Shown here: positions 13,801 to 21,504 of the stretch, piece after piece
Position numbering within the stretch: position 1 is the first letter of the stretch
Layout of the letters: the number at the start of each line of letters is the position of its first letter
Origin: Schistosoma mansoni
Taxonomy: Eukaryota > Platyhelminthes > Trematoda > Strigeidida > Schistosomatidae
Reading direction: 5' to 3'
DNA: 64,000 bases
Assembly (NCBI RefSeq): GCF_000237925.1
Contig: NW_017386006.1
Location: forward strand, 744,001 to 808,000
The notes under the pieces: generated by a model
Told to the model about the DNA's origin: nothing
Database searches by the model: none
What the model saw: the letters and a program-made list of their open reading frames with translations, nothing else
Program-made: the position numbers and the translations under genes

Positions 13801-16800
13801 TAATTTTTGTTAGTGAGAATTCAAGGAGTTTGCTCCATTTCAATGTCCGTCGAATACTACCAGTAAAATGAATATTTTGAGCCAACTGAATTTCATTGAT
13901 ATGACATTTTAGTTTACAATAACAATGTTTGACATTCATATTATTATGTTTTCAAAGCTCCAAATAGTTATATCCCGTAATTTATAACTGGTTTTAGTAA
14001 TTCTAGTACGGGTGAGTGTTAGATTTATCAGTGGCTACAAGAAATATTTAATCATAAGATATTGTATCATCACTATCGGCTCTTAGAAAAATCATCAGTT
14101 TTACTTTGAAAAAAGCATTTAGCACAAAGATTTAGGTAATTAGACTTCTATAAATAGTTGAGACTCGTTTCTCTTTGAGATTCTTGATTGGATACTTAAA
14201 AAACCAAGTCATGTAAATCAATTTACATGAGCTATCTTTTTATTTGGTGATTGTCACTTCATTATTTCGGGTTTTGTTATATTTACCATTTAGTTCCGAC
14301 CTTTCGGTTTAATAGTCAATCTGATTTAGATGAGTTTTGGTGTTAAGTCTTAATAGTTTTTGAGATTACAATAGGATGATCGATCCCATATTCGAGTGAT
14401 TCATTCTTCCGCTGATCGCAAAACAAACTATGGAAAATATTAGGTAATAATATTCTTGATGTGCTTATGAAACATTCGCTAAACGGGATACTACATTAAA
14501 TCTTTATTCACATAAACAGTTAGGCTACGAAAGTTTCTCTGATTTACTATGGTAGTATACTCGATCGGCAACATTGTTTATTATGCAACTGTTTCAAATA
14601 AATGTATCTATTTTCTCATTGTTTTTCGGTTACAATGAAAGTAAAACTGTGTTTAAACAATTGGTAAAATATGACAACAAATCTGAAAAGTTAAGTGTTA
14701 GGGTCTCAGACTTTGAAGCTGAATGGTGTGAGTTTAAAAACCTACAGGTGACACTGTTTACTTCGCCGGTTCAATCACATTTCTCTGACAACCAACAGGT
14801 GCCACGAAACTTAGGAAAAGAGTTGTCTTTCGATTACTTTTGACCACTTAATAAAGTGCAGTCACATCGAAATTAAGGAGTCGACTAAGTCTTTTGAATA
14901 TAGTCAGAAGAAGGAAGCTTATACCTTTAAATAAATTAAATTGCGTTCCATCAAGTGTAAATATGTAGTGAACGAGAACTCAGATGATGATAACCAACTT
15001 ATTCTTTCGTGCGAAATACACAGTGACTTTATGAAAGATGAAAGCCATATATTAAATACGTTATTTGCACATTTTCCTTCACTTTTTTCTTTATAGGCTT
15101 TATGATTCTCCCAATCCCGTCATTATTACAATTGCATTCTGTTTGCCTTCCTATTGTCTTCAATATAATCTTCTACTGACAGGTATTCCACTTTAGTTGA
15201 TGACACGTACTACTTATATCTGTCAGCATAAGTAGGGTACACTACAAATTATTAATTAACAAAAGAAGTAACTATGAAAATTCACTGGTTATGTAATTCG
15301 ATTACATAGAAGAAACGTTTATAGAGTTTACTAATGAGATTCTTTTTAATTTTAGCATCTAGTGCTTATGCTCAATTATGTTTTCGAGTTTTTGATCAAT
15401 GTCGAACAGGACAATTAACATTTGAGGTTAGTTATAATTTTCAATAATGAATTAAGTTATTTAATTTATAAAAAAATTTGATTTTATTGCAATCCATCTA
15501 TCCGAATGGGCTAGAACGATTAGTAAACATGTACTAGTCGAAAATGAAAATTTAGAGATATCCAACCAGGCAAACTTGATTTCTGGACCTCTCCAGAGTA
15601 CTGGGAATATTACCACCGACGAGAAAGCGAATGGTTGCACATCTGTAATGGAAGAGGAGATTATACCTATGAATAAGATAAACGATACTATACTAAAGAA
15701 TAGTCAGAATATTGGTGATGTTACATTGGATTCTATCAAGGAATATTTGAACGGCACTGTAGTAACAATAGTTGTAAAAACAACTGAACTGTCTACTGAA
15801 AAGCGTGCTCTTGTAGGTGGAAAAATTACAACTACCATTCATGAAGTAGAGAAGGTTCATGAAAAAATTACAAAAGACGATGTTGTCAGGTTTTTCGCTG
15901 ATGGTAAACCACAGGTTGTGAGTATTACAGGCACTAAGTAAATTATCGGTCGATCACAATAACCACTGGATTATAATGCTTTATCTTCGTCTAACTCAAT
16001 TTAATATTATTTATTATGTTATCATGACGTTATTTTCCCAATCCTCTTGTTTTGATTTCAATGGGGGAATATCGTGTATCTCAACTATGCAGACAGTTAT
16101 TCTTCGGCCAAACCTTAGTTTGGATTTCATTAAAATAAAAGGTACATTATTTCAGCAATTATAGTTGGAAATATTTTAATAAATTAAAAAAAACCATTGA
16201 TATTTCTATTTGAAGATTGTTCTGATGAAGGTTGTTCAAAAGAAGGACAAAATCTCCACGATCAAGTTATCCAATTCAGAGAAAAAAAGCAAAAACGCAA
16301 AACCCACTTAAACCTTTGATAACTAACAGATACTAAATTTTTATCATTAACATTAAAAAAAGCCAATATAAGATAAAATAAGAATGTTATACGTGATTTT
16401 AACAATATGCATATTAATGGAATTGGTCACGTTTAAACGTTTTAACATTCAATTTCATATCATATAGTTACGAAAGCGAGATTGAATTATAACGAAGTAA
16501 ATAAAGAATGGAATAAGACAATTGGTTAAGTTATAAATAGATCATTTAGATCTTTTTTTATAAACCAGTAACTAATTTATTTCGAAGTGAATATGTTACT
16601 ATGCAGATAAACATTTATAATCTCAATTAAATCTTATCTAATTAGTTTTCCAAAAATATCTGTTTAACAATACTTGAAGTAAATCAGAGATTTCGATAGT
16701 TGAGATCATGAATCAAACAAAGCAATACCACCATGGAAAACCTGGAAGCACTGGATGGCCAACTCGTCTTATTGTGGGACTCCTTAGCAGTGCTCATCCA

Positions 16801-19800
16801 CGATCTCGCCTCGTGAGATTCGAACCCAGGACCTATCACATTCGCGCGCCAGCGTTTAACCACCAGACCACTGACCCGGCATCCAATGGTGTTAATGTCT
16901 AACTTCAGAGATCAGATATGGTTAAATATATCCAGTTTCATTTGAATAGTTCATTTGTAATTTAATATTTTCCAGTTTATGGAAGAAAATAACCTTATCA
17001 AATATAGACATCTATATATATGTTTTGTGAAAATCTCGAAAACAATAACTAAAGTATATTTAATAATGATAATTAGCATCCTGCTTAAATATCTGGTCTT
17101 TTGTGGTGTGGGCTACTTATATCCACATAAATAGTGCATTACAATGGTCGGGCATTGAATGTATTTCAGTAAAAGATCGAGAAGGAAAGAATAGGAATGA
17201 AGCGCAATTGATATGAAAATGCATGAACACTAATAATTGGAGACGATGAACTAATATTTTCAAAAGAAACAGTCAAGATTGAGACGATTGATTAATAGTT
17301 TGGAAATTGACTATTTACTATATGGTTCTCATATTTTACTGAGATATTCTGTAATTTTGTGCTCAAATACATTCGATTGTCCCCACTAGTGTTCTTGTTC
17401 CCTACATACCTGTTTCTGGTATCTAGATATTTCAGCAAGTTATCTATTTTTTGTTTGTTTTAACGCATCGTTAAGTCTGTTAATCGCATAACATATTCAG
17501 GTGCGTTTATGAAGCGTTCACGATGTTTCGCTATACAGGTTAAAAAAGATTATCTATTTATTTATTTGCACATATAAATATTAATACAAGGAGGCATCGA
17601 ATACATATACGCTACACAAGTCACTTGATTTGTGTGTGGGCATTGCGCGCGTACTCCTGAGGAGTCCCATACTCGGACGAAACCGTAATCCAGTGCTTCC
17701 AGATTTTCCAGAATGTTCTAGTTTAAATCGACTCATGAATCTAACCATTAAATTATTTCATAATTGAGAAGAAATTTAGCTGTATTATGAACTGTATCAA
17801 AATGTCATTCCAGATAAATTGCATCATAGATTGTTATTTTGGTCATGTTTGTTTTTAGTTTGTTTATGTAAATAACGAATTATTGACCTTTATTTTAGTT
17901 ATATTCTACTTTCTAAATTTAGCAATTTGCCTGTGGTCTATCACAATTAACAAAAGGTTCAAATTTAGACAAAATTAAATGGATATTTAGTTTATATGAT
18001 ATTGATGGAGATGGTTATATAAGTCGATCAGAATTGAAAGAAGTTATACAAGCTATCTATGATTTACTTGGTAATAAATTGCTCACTGGAAACATTGTAC
18101 AAGCTATTGAAGATAGAGTTAATACAATGTTTACTGTAAGTTAAGATTTGTTGAGTCGAAAGAAATGTATCAATCGATGTACTGATTTCTTTATGTAACC
18201 TGAATTCTGTTTTGATAGAAAAACATTAAATGTATGTGAAGAAACACTGTGGGGTGGTCGATATTCGATATTATCCCTAAACGTCATAAATTGTTCGTCC
18301 TGATAACCGTTACACGATAACGTCCTAACGGTGTATAAATCAGAAGACGAATACGAAGGATTGATTGAGTTTATTATTGGACCACATACAGATATCTAAT
18401 ATTACAGGCACGTTAAGCAAGCATGAAAGAGCAGCGCCGTAAAGCAGGCGAGTGAGAGAGAGTCGAATGAGTGAGTAAGCGAGTACAGTACAGCGCAGTG
18501 CAGTTCAGTGAACATGATTAAGATGTACACATATATACAAATGGAAATGCATGAATCATCGAATCAATTAAGTGATTAATATTAGGCTAGCAGTATGAAT
18601 ACATGCGTAGGCAGTAAGCAATGATCAAGCGTACATATTAAAGGTACAATAGTATGGATAGGTTGCAGTTGTACGAATGACTGTCCGTTAAATAAGTAAA
18701 CAAAAGGGTCTTTTATTTTATTTTATTTATTTAAACACATACATTTTGGTACAAGGAAGCACCAGATAAATATGCGCCACACAAATCTCATTTATTTTGT
18801 GCGAGGACTGTGATACTGCCCAGGTTCCCAAACTGAAGCATCTGGTTCTCTTAGGGGGCCACACTCGGAGCCTTTGACCTAAAGGTCTGATCCACTAGGC
18901 AGTTGAGCATCGTAAGGAGATGCAGTCCCATCGTAGCCGGTGACCAACGATTGATTCATACGCCATTTGTTCCGTTAGGATACTGGAACCCATATGTACC
19001 ATTGGTTTGGAATCAGGGTTTTCCAACTCTCCTAGGTAAACTTACCGTGTCCACCAACCCGGTTAAGGCTCGGGACATTCACTTTTCGTCCTCTCAATTT
19101 TGTAAACAACACCCCCGCCACGGGAAGGCAGTGAGTAGGACTTCCCTGACAGAGGCTATATGCGCGTGGCCATGTGAGAGCATTTGGAGAGGGAGAGCGG
19201 ACTCTCCCCACTCTCGGCCATACAAGGGCATTTGGGGGCAACAATAGGGATTAGCCAAATTTGATGTAAACAAACTCAATTGTATGTGGGCTGCTTTAAC
19301 TGGACAACTGTTTTTATCCAAATATCTAAAAAGTATTGGTGCATCTATCTATTCTCCAAGAATCAAAGCTAGTAGTGAAAGGATTGACTGTAAACAAGAT
19401 AATATTAAGCTACTGATTTGAGCTAATCAGGAAAATTATTTAGATTAGTATAATTCTTTATAAAGACGGCAATTTTAAATTCTAATAATGACAGTCAACA
19501 TTAGGAGTAAACTAAGATTTCAAATGGAAATTGATTCAGGAAATTCAAAGAATTTTAGAAACATTGTTAACAAAAACAATTGAGCCGATATATCTAAACG
19601 ATTAAAAAATTGATACTGTGATTTGATAAAATAAAATAAAGCATAGAATATACAGAATCATTTTATAAAATTAAAACGTATTCAAATGAGATTCCCAAAT
19701 TTTATTTGTCAAATTAAAGCCAAAACTTAGATTCCCGATGTCATACTACTTTATAATATTTAGTTAATCAGTACGGAGATTAACAAACGTTCAAGTTTTA

Positions 19801-21148
19801 CAAGCAAAGATGGATGGTAGCTAACAGTGGAATCCAGGACGCGGGTCTCATCCGTATTAAGACTTGTCAGTTGGATGTGCATGCATCCAAGAGTCGATGT
19901 TTACTGCGGGAGTCGAACCCACTACTGTGCTCTTTTAAAGCTATCACGTGATCCACCTAGCTACGGAGTCCTGATGAAGCTTCTGATTTAATGCAGTATC
20001 AAGACAATCCGCACATATGCACATATGCCAATAAGAGACCGATTAATTTCTGTCCTAAAAAACGATGAGAAGATACAAGTCGACAATACCAAGTGAATTT
20101 AAATGTTCAAGTACTTGTTATGACGTTTATGTTAGAAAAAATTGGAGTTTTTATTACTTTGTCGCTATAGGAAACGTACTAAATCTAATTGACAGTAAAC
20201 GAAAAAAATTCATTAATGTAAATTCGTTTAAACAACTGTCTGAAACCCATCAAAATCATTAAGATATTCAGATTTTGTTTTTACCTAATCTAGTATAAAT
20301 AAAACTGAGCAGTTGGTTTCAATCTAATTGTTATCAGTTATCAAACACTTGGTACTATGAATTAAACTTTTTAAAGTATTTAGACATCCGTAATGTCCAT
20401 TATTTATACTGACTGAATAATTAATATGTTAAGCGGTCATGATTATTTCATAATTATTGTCAGAATAAGGGGTTGTGGAAATTGTAGTAATATAATGTTT
20501 GAATTTATGAGTCCATTCCAGCTAGACCACACTGGAAAACTTCAAAGCACTGTACAGCCATTTCATCCTAGAATGAGACTCTTCAGCATTGAGCATCGAT
20601 GACCCAACACGCGGGATTCAAGCTCAGGACTTTCGGCCTCGCACGCGTACTCCTGAGGAGTCCCATATTCGGACGAAACGGTAATCCAGTACTTCCAGAT
20701 TTTCCATGATAGTCTAGCCTCTATCGACTCATAAATCCAACCCATAAAATTATTTACGTAATTGAAGAGAAATTTAGCTGTATTATGAACTGTACCAAAA
20801 TGTTATAATCAGATAAATTACATAGGAAGAGATAACGATCATATACTTGGAATTTTGTTGACAGTTGAGTAATCAAGTTTATAGAGAGATGTTTGATATT
20901 TAATTATTGTATGTCAATACCAACTAACCAAATATTCAATGAGAAACTTTATCATTTTCTATTCCATTTCACAGAAATATGATCTTGATCATGATGGAAA
21001 AATATCAAAAGATGAATTTTTTAGTGTTTCTACACAAGTAAGTTTCTAATAAGTAGTATCCATTTATGATTTTCAAAAAAAAATTTTTTTTCTTCTCTAG
21101 GATCCCGATTTTATAGCAAATTTAAGTTTATTCGATACGGTCACTTAA
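4724..21148 (+). CDS. KCNIP-like: Kv-channel-interacting-protein-like EF-hand calcium sensor (six exons; first exon not seen)
   Basis: Joined exons 4724-4848, 6715-6784, 15356-15426, 17923-18135, 20975-21037 and 21101-21148 read in one frame for about 196 residues to a TAA. The product matches the conserved core of KChIP/NCS proteins: [14 protein letters not shown], then CPSG of degenerate EF1, FFPN, then a weak EF2, canonical EF3 ([12 protein letters not shown]) and EF4 ([12 protein letters not shown]), ending SLFDTVT where KChIPs end SLQLFQNVM. KChIPs are cytosolic calcium sensors that bind the N terminus of Kv4 potassium channels and set their surface level and inactivation; NCS-1 is the alternative, but NFTRKELQ and YAQLCFRVF sit nearer KChIP. 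The variable N-terminal exon must lie upstream of 4724 and was not found. Introns are 1866, 8571, 2496, 2839 and 63 bases, and the first four are full of mobile elements. Confidence 0.85.
4997..5420. repeat. Sm-alpha SINE inverted pair
   Basis: A - strand copy (about 4997-5230) holds an intact hammerhead, box B (read as AATGGTAGTGGGTTCGAGTC) and box A. It flips at about 5230 into a + strand piece with the ribozyme GAAACGTGCATC half and the full tail down to ACACCAAGTGAAC. It lies in KChIP intron A-B, with the intact ribozyme antisense to the gene. Confidence 0.85.
5034..5066 (-). ncRNA. hammerhead ribozyme (Sm-alpha), core intact
   Basis: Read on the - strand: CTGACGA, stem II GTCC(CGAAT)AGGAC type, GAAA, then ACGCGCGTC. 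All core positions (CUGANGA, GAAA, NUH cleavage triplet GUC) are present. Stem III is only the self-complementary ACGCGCGU, as known for Schistosoma Sm-alpha ribozymes, which are thought to work best as dimers. Activity is not shown by sequence. Confidence 0.85.
5697..5982 (-). mobile_element. fossil solo LTR, family L1 (Gypsy-like)
   Basis: A 286-base block with TG..CA ends, flanked by a 4-bp direct repeat AAAC (5693-5696 and 5983-5986). On its own strand it begins TGTGGTGTGG and has a short hairpin (CTACTTATAT / ATATAACTAG type) just inside. Many relatives occur in this window. TG..CA ends with a 4-bp duplication fit a Gypsy-type LTR such as those of Boudicca or Saci; the exact family is a guess. 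No internal region remains. Confidence 0.75.
6004..6124 (-). mobile_element. 97-bp minimal derivative of the RTE element, with 12-bp target duplications
   Basis: The body 6016-6112 lies between two copies of ATAATTTGAAAC (6004-6015 and 6113-6124). On the - strand it starts with the same GCTCCGCCTGTAGCTC leader as the 2.57-kb RTE copy at 7152-9717 and continues through the hairpin CCGGTC-ACAA-GACCGG to GGTTAGCG. It then jumps to AGTAAGTCAGTAG, which resembles the (TAAG)n tail of RTE copies. So both ends of the element are kept and nearly everything between is gone. I infer trans-mobilisation by a full RTE, like SIDE-type elements in other animals. Confidence 0.75.
6629..6655. repeat. (TA)n microsatellite
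   Basis: An AT-dinucleotide run of about 25 bases with one G interruption, upstream of KChIP exon B. Other long (TA)n runs in the window lie at 10201-10226, 35442-35472, 36373-36391, about 52103-52133 and 60943-60972. Confidence 0.9.
6715..6784 (+). CDS. KCNIP-like: KChIP-like exon B (EF1)
   Basis: Acceptor TTCTACAG ends at 6714; donor GTAAGT follows 6784. It encodes [20 protein letters not shown] plus PNR and the first base of a split codon (G + CA of the next exon gives Ala). CPSG is the signature of the non-calcium-binding EF1 of NCS/KChIP proteins, and FFP follows as in FFPHGDAS of KChIP. Confidence 0.9.
7159..9540 (-). pseudogene. RTE endonuclease-reverse transcriptase, defective
   Basis: The protein starts [20 protein letters not shown] and has endonuclease motifs GTWNVRT and SETHW (9283-9540), then in another frame DLNGKVG and [10 protein letters not shown] (8864-9451). 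The last motif, normally SDHH, reads SYHH. About 45 residues before DLN are missing (near 9205). The reverse transcriptase part (7571-8473) keeps [17 protein letters not shown] and [19 protein letters not shown], but at about 7768 EQSVE joins directly to [10 protein letters not shown], removing some 170 residues including the palm with the FADD catalytic motif. The C-terminal part (7159-7536) has [14 protein letters not shown] and [16 protein letters not shown], typical of RTE and CFDP2-like proteins. Several frame changes; certainly inactive. Confidence 0.88.
9541..9717 (-). promoter_or_regulatory. RTE 5' leader with conserved RNA structure
   Basis: Upstream of the RTE start codon, read on the - strand. 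It holds CTCTTCT paired (with G-U) to GGAGGAG around an inner CCGG..CCGG hairpin, followed by GTTAGC..GCTAAC. The 97-bp derivative at 6016-6112 keeps the first two stems, with CTCCTCC/GGAGGAG and CCGGTC/GACCGG, so the pairing changes together. RTE leaders act as internal promoters and translation starts; structure here is read directly, function is inferred. Confidence 0.5.
10718..10790 (+). mobile_element. fossil LTR end, family L1
   Basis: First 70 bases of an L1 LTR (TGTGGTGCATGC, then ACTTATAATGACAGACATAAGT hairpin arms), breaking off into the RTE scrap that follows. Confidence 0.6.
10793..10925 (+). mobile_element. RTE 3'-end scrap
   Basis: Translates as [20 protein letters not shown], then [15 protein letters not shown], matching the extreme C terminus of the RTE protein ([31 protein letters not shown]). 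Ends GGGGTAACATGAAGAAGTAA, a worn form of the RTE terminus. 5'-truncated copy. Confidence 0.75.
11077..11349 (+). mobile_element. fossil solo LTR, family L1
   Basis: Starts TGCGGTGTATGCTAC with the ACTTATGCTGACAAATATAAGT hairpin region and ends TCATTCATTACA. No target duplication is visible. Worn compared with the copy at 27210. Confidence 0.65.
11823..12415 (+). mobile_element. fossil solo LTR, family L2
   Basis: Matches 51684-52195 (reverse strand) and 54260-54820: ATATCCCGTGGAGATTTTTT near the start, TCCATTAATTACTGTTCCCC in the middle and AAGATATAACA at the end. Family ends are TGTTATAT..ATATAACA. An internal stretch around 11985-12110 is repeated. Named only as an LTR-type repeat; the superfamily is not certain. 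Confidence 0.65.
12804..13085 (-). mobile_element. fossil solo LTR, family L1
   Basis: On the - strand begins near CGTATGCTACTTATGTCTAT and ends near TTCACTATAACA. Same order of blocks as the other L1 copies; no target duplication seen. Confidence 0.6.
13504..13800. repeat. SINE-B inverted pair
   Basis: A short - strand tail (GGGGTTGTGGAGATTGTTGA, 13504-13555) meets a + strand copy (13556-13800) with box A (GGGCCAGTGGTCTAAAG), box B region (TTTCTGAATCCC), ribozyme remnant (GCTGAAGAATCCCAT) and tail to TCATGAATTCAATGAAA. Lies in KChIP intron B-C. Ribozyme not intact. Confidence 0.7.
14964..15248 (-). mobile_element. fossil solo LTR, family L1
   Basis: From TGTAGTGAACGAGAACTC to TAAGTAGGGTACACTACA, with the TCTGTCAGCATAAGTAG hairpin block. 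Flanks are AATA and AATT, so a duplication is at best imperfect. It lies about 110 bases before KChIP exon C. Confidence 0.65.
15356..15426 (+). CDS. KCNIP-like: KChIP-like exon C (EF2)
   Basis: Acceptor AATTTTAG ends at 15355; donor GTTAGT follows 15426. Encodes (A)[20 protein letters not shown] then TFE. The EF2 loop, completed by the next exon, is [12 protein letters not shown]. Position 12 is Gln and position 3 Cys, so EF2 probably binds calcium poorly, as in KChIPs, where EF2 is weak. Phase 1 in, phase 0 out. Confidence 0.9.
15465..15941 (+). CDS. unrecognised open frame, possible retrocopy or alternative last exon
   Basis: A frame of 158 codons is open from a stop at 15462 to TAA at 15939-15941. 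It reads [20 protein letters not shown] early, then [17 protein letters not shown], and a Lys/Glu/Thr-rich end ([20 protein letters not shown], then [12 protein letters not shown]). The first in-frame ATG is near 15648. About 230 bases of AT-rich sequence follow, then AATAAATTAAAAAAAA near 16178-16195, which looks like a poly(A) signal and tail. The unusual openness in AT-rich DNA and the tail suggest a processed retrocopy, or a terminal exon inside the KChIP intron. No family recognised and no domain seen. Confidence 0.4.
   Translation, partial: FIKKFDFIAIHLSEWARTISKHVLVENENLEISNQANLISGPLQSTGNITTDEKANGCTSVMEEEIIPMNKINDTILKNSQNIGDVTLDSIKEYLNGTVVTIVVKTTELSTEKRALVGGKITTTIHEVEKVHEKITKDDVVRFFADGKPQVVSITGTK
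16205..16310 (+). repeat. fold-back repeat F1, worn copy
   Basis: GAAGATTGTTCTGATGAAGG, GTTCAAAAGAAGGAC and CTCCACGATCAAGTTATCCA follow the block order of the F1 copy at 2463 with many changes. Confidence 0.45.
16692..16906 (-). repeat. SINE-B copy
   Basis: Read on the - strand: box A region (GGGTCAGTGGTCTGGTGG), box B (CCTGGGTTCGAATCTC), ribozyme region and tail to TCATGATCTCAACTATCG. The ribozyme is worn (CTAAGGA for CTGAGGA and lost GAAA). Pol III boxes remain close to consensus. Confidence 0.8.
17102..17406 (+). mobile_element. fossil solo LTR, family L1
   Basis: TGTGGTGTGGGCTACTTATA at the start, GTGTTCTTGTTCCCTACA at the end, 305 bases. Closest in block order to the copy at 52658. No target duplication seen; a different repeat abuts its 3' end. 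Confidence 0.7.
17407..17550 (+). repeat. unnamed repeat, second copy at 62717-62860
   Basis: About 140 bases shared with 62717-62860, including GTTAATCGCATAACATATTC-like and GTGCGTTTATGA-like blocks. Each copy runs from CCTGTT to ACAGGTT/ACAAGTTA, giving short inverted ends. Could be part of a larger retroelement or a short DNA element. Confidence 0.5.
17557..17647 (-). repeat. R3 repeat, 3' end only
   Basis: ATTTATTTATTTGCACATAT tail, then TACAAGGAGGCATC and GCTACACAAGTCACTTGA match the tail end of the R3 copy at 18715. It breaks off at GGGCATTG where the SINE-B piece begins. Confidence 0.65.
17648..17840 (+). repeat. SINE-B 3' part plus shared flank, duplicated at 20640-20825
   Basis: Hammerhead-like region (17657-17690), CAGTGCTTCCAGATTTTCC tail, then about 80 bases that are not SINE consensus (AGAAATTTAGCTGTATTATG). 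The same series recurs at 20640-20825, so the block was copied or belongs to a variant subfamily. The ribozyme keeps CTGAGGA, stem II and GAAA but stem III (ACCGTAAT) does not pair. It is in sense to the KChIP gene, in intron C-D. Confidence 0.65.
17923..18135 (+). CDS. KCNIP-like: KChIP-like exon D (EF2 exit, EF3)
   Basis: Acceptor TAAATTTAG ends at 17922; donor GTAAGT follows 18135. 71 codons: [27 protein letters not shown]3 loop [12 protein letters not shown] with all calcium ligands, then [20 protein letters not shown] and EDRVNTMFT. It matches FVTALSILLRGTVHEKLRW, FNLYDINKDGYINKEEM and VKAIYDMMGK of KChIPs. Phase 0 at both ends. Confidence 0.92.
18248..18710 (+). repeat. unclassified GC-richer block, LTR-like start
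   Basis: Begins TGTGGGGTGGTCGATATTCG and runs into a stretch rich in GAGTGAGT and CAGTACAGCGCAGTGCAGTT units. Base use differs from the surrounding intron, suggesting inserted DNA. No second copy in this window, and no frame or end structure that would settle its class. Confidence 0.35.
18715..19240 (-). repeat. R3 repeat with (TAAA)n tail
   Basis: Reverse-strand copy of the 3013 repeat: tail TTTTATTTTATTTATTTAAA, then TGGTACAAGGAAGCACCAGA, TTAGGGGGCCACACTCGGAG and so on to CAAGGGCATTTGGG. It lies in KChIP intron D-E. The open frames across it are not conserved between copies. Confidence 0.75.
19799..20100. repeat. Sm-alpha SINE inverted pair
   Basis: The - strand copy (19799-19980) has a worn ribozyme and box B (read as AGTGGGTTCGACTCCC); at about 19982 it turns into a + strand tail (19985-20100) ending CAATACCAAGTGAATTT. 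Core ribozyme bases are lost. Confidence 0.75.
20470..20825. repeat. SINE-B inverted pair, shares 190 bases with 17648
   Basis: A - strand copy (20470-20645: tail, worn ribozyme, box B region) flips at the CGCACGCGTAC junction into a + strand ribozyme and tail (20646-20760) and the same non-consensus flank as the 17648 copy. The + ribozyme (20653-20686) keeps CTGAGGA, a GTCC/GGAC stem II and GAAA, but stem III is ACGGTAAT. Sense to the KChIP gene, in intron D-E. Confidence 0.75.
20975..21037 (+). CDS. KCNIP-like: KChIP-like exon E (EF4)
   Basis: Acceptor TTTCACAG ends at 20974; donor GTAAGT follows 21037. 21 codons: [20 protein letters not shown] plus Q. The EF4 loop [12 protein letters not shown] has Asp at 1, 3 and 5, Gly 6 and Glu 12, so it should bind calcium. 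Confidence 0.92.
21101..21148 (+). CDS. KCNIP-like: KChIP-like last exon
   Basis: After a 63-base intron (21038-21100, acceptor TTCTCTAG). Encodes [15 protein letters not shown] and TAA. It corresponds to the C-terminal helix (DDNIMRSLQLFQNVM in KChIP) that packs near the channel-binding groove. The small intron contrasts with the kilobase-scale introns upstream. Confidence 0.9.
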   Translation, partial: DPDFIANLSLFDTVT

Positions 21149-21160
21149 TTAGTATGAATG

Positions 21161-21166
21161 AATAAA
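21161..21166 (+). terminator. possible poly(A) signal
   Basis: AATAAA 13 bases after the KChIP stop codon. This would give a very short 3' UTR; a later signal is possible, so transcript data are needed to choose. Confidence 0.35.
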
Positions 21167-21315
21167 ATGACTTATTATTATTATATACTGTAGATATCAA
21201 AGTATGGTGAATTATTAAAACATTGAATATTTAATGTTAAAAGAAAATAAGATAAAAAATCTTTTCAGATATTCACTTTGATCAGATGATAGATTAAACT
21301 GTTGTTATGTTACAT

Positions 21316-21332
21316 CCCCCTTCCCCCCCCCC
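21316..21332. repeat. C-rich tract
   Basis: CCCCC TT CCCCCCCCCC, a nearly pure C run, rare in this AT-rich DNA. It may mark slippage or a sequencing difficulty. Confidence 0.8.
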
Positions 21333-21504
21333 ATAAATGATATTTTAAATCAATTTATGTAGTGCAGAATCTCTTTTTTGCATGATTTTTGTCAATGTTT
21401 AATGTAATTGAATGGAGAAAACAAATTATTTTATAAAAAAAACTTGTCTTCTGATTCGTTTTTTTTTGGTATTTTTGTAAAATAATATTATTTCTTTATA
21501 AGAT

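Noticed and set aside
14574-14843. 89-codon frame in KChIP intron B-C ([20 protein letters not shown])
   Set aside because: Somewhat protein-like but no splice sites, family or poly(A) support; left out.
18903-19321. Open frames across the R3 repeat (also 3013-3207, 3311-3508)
   Set aside because: Different copies open different frames and strands; no shared protein.
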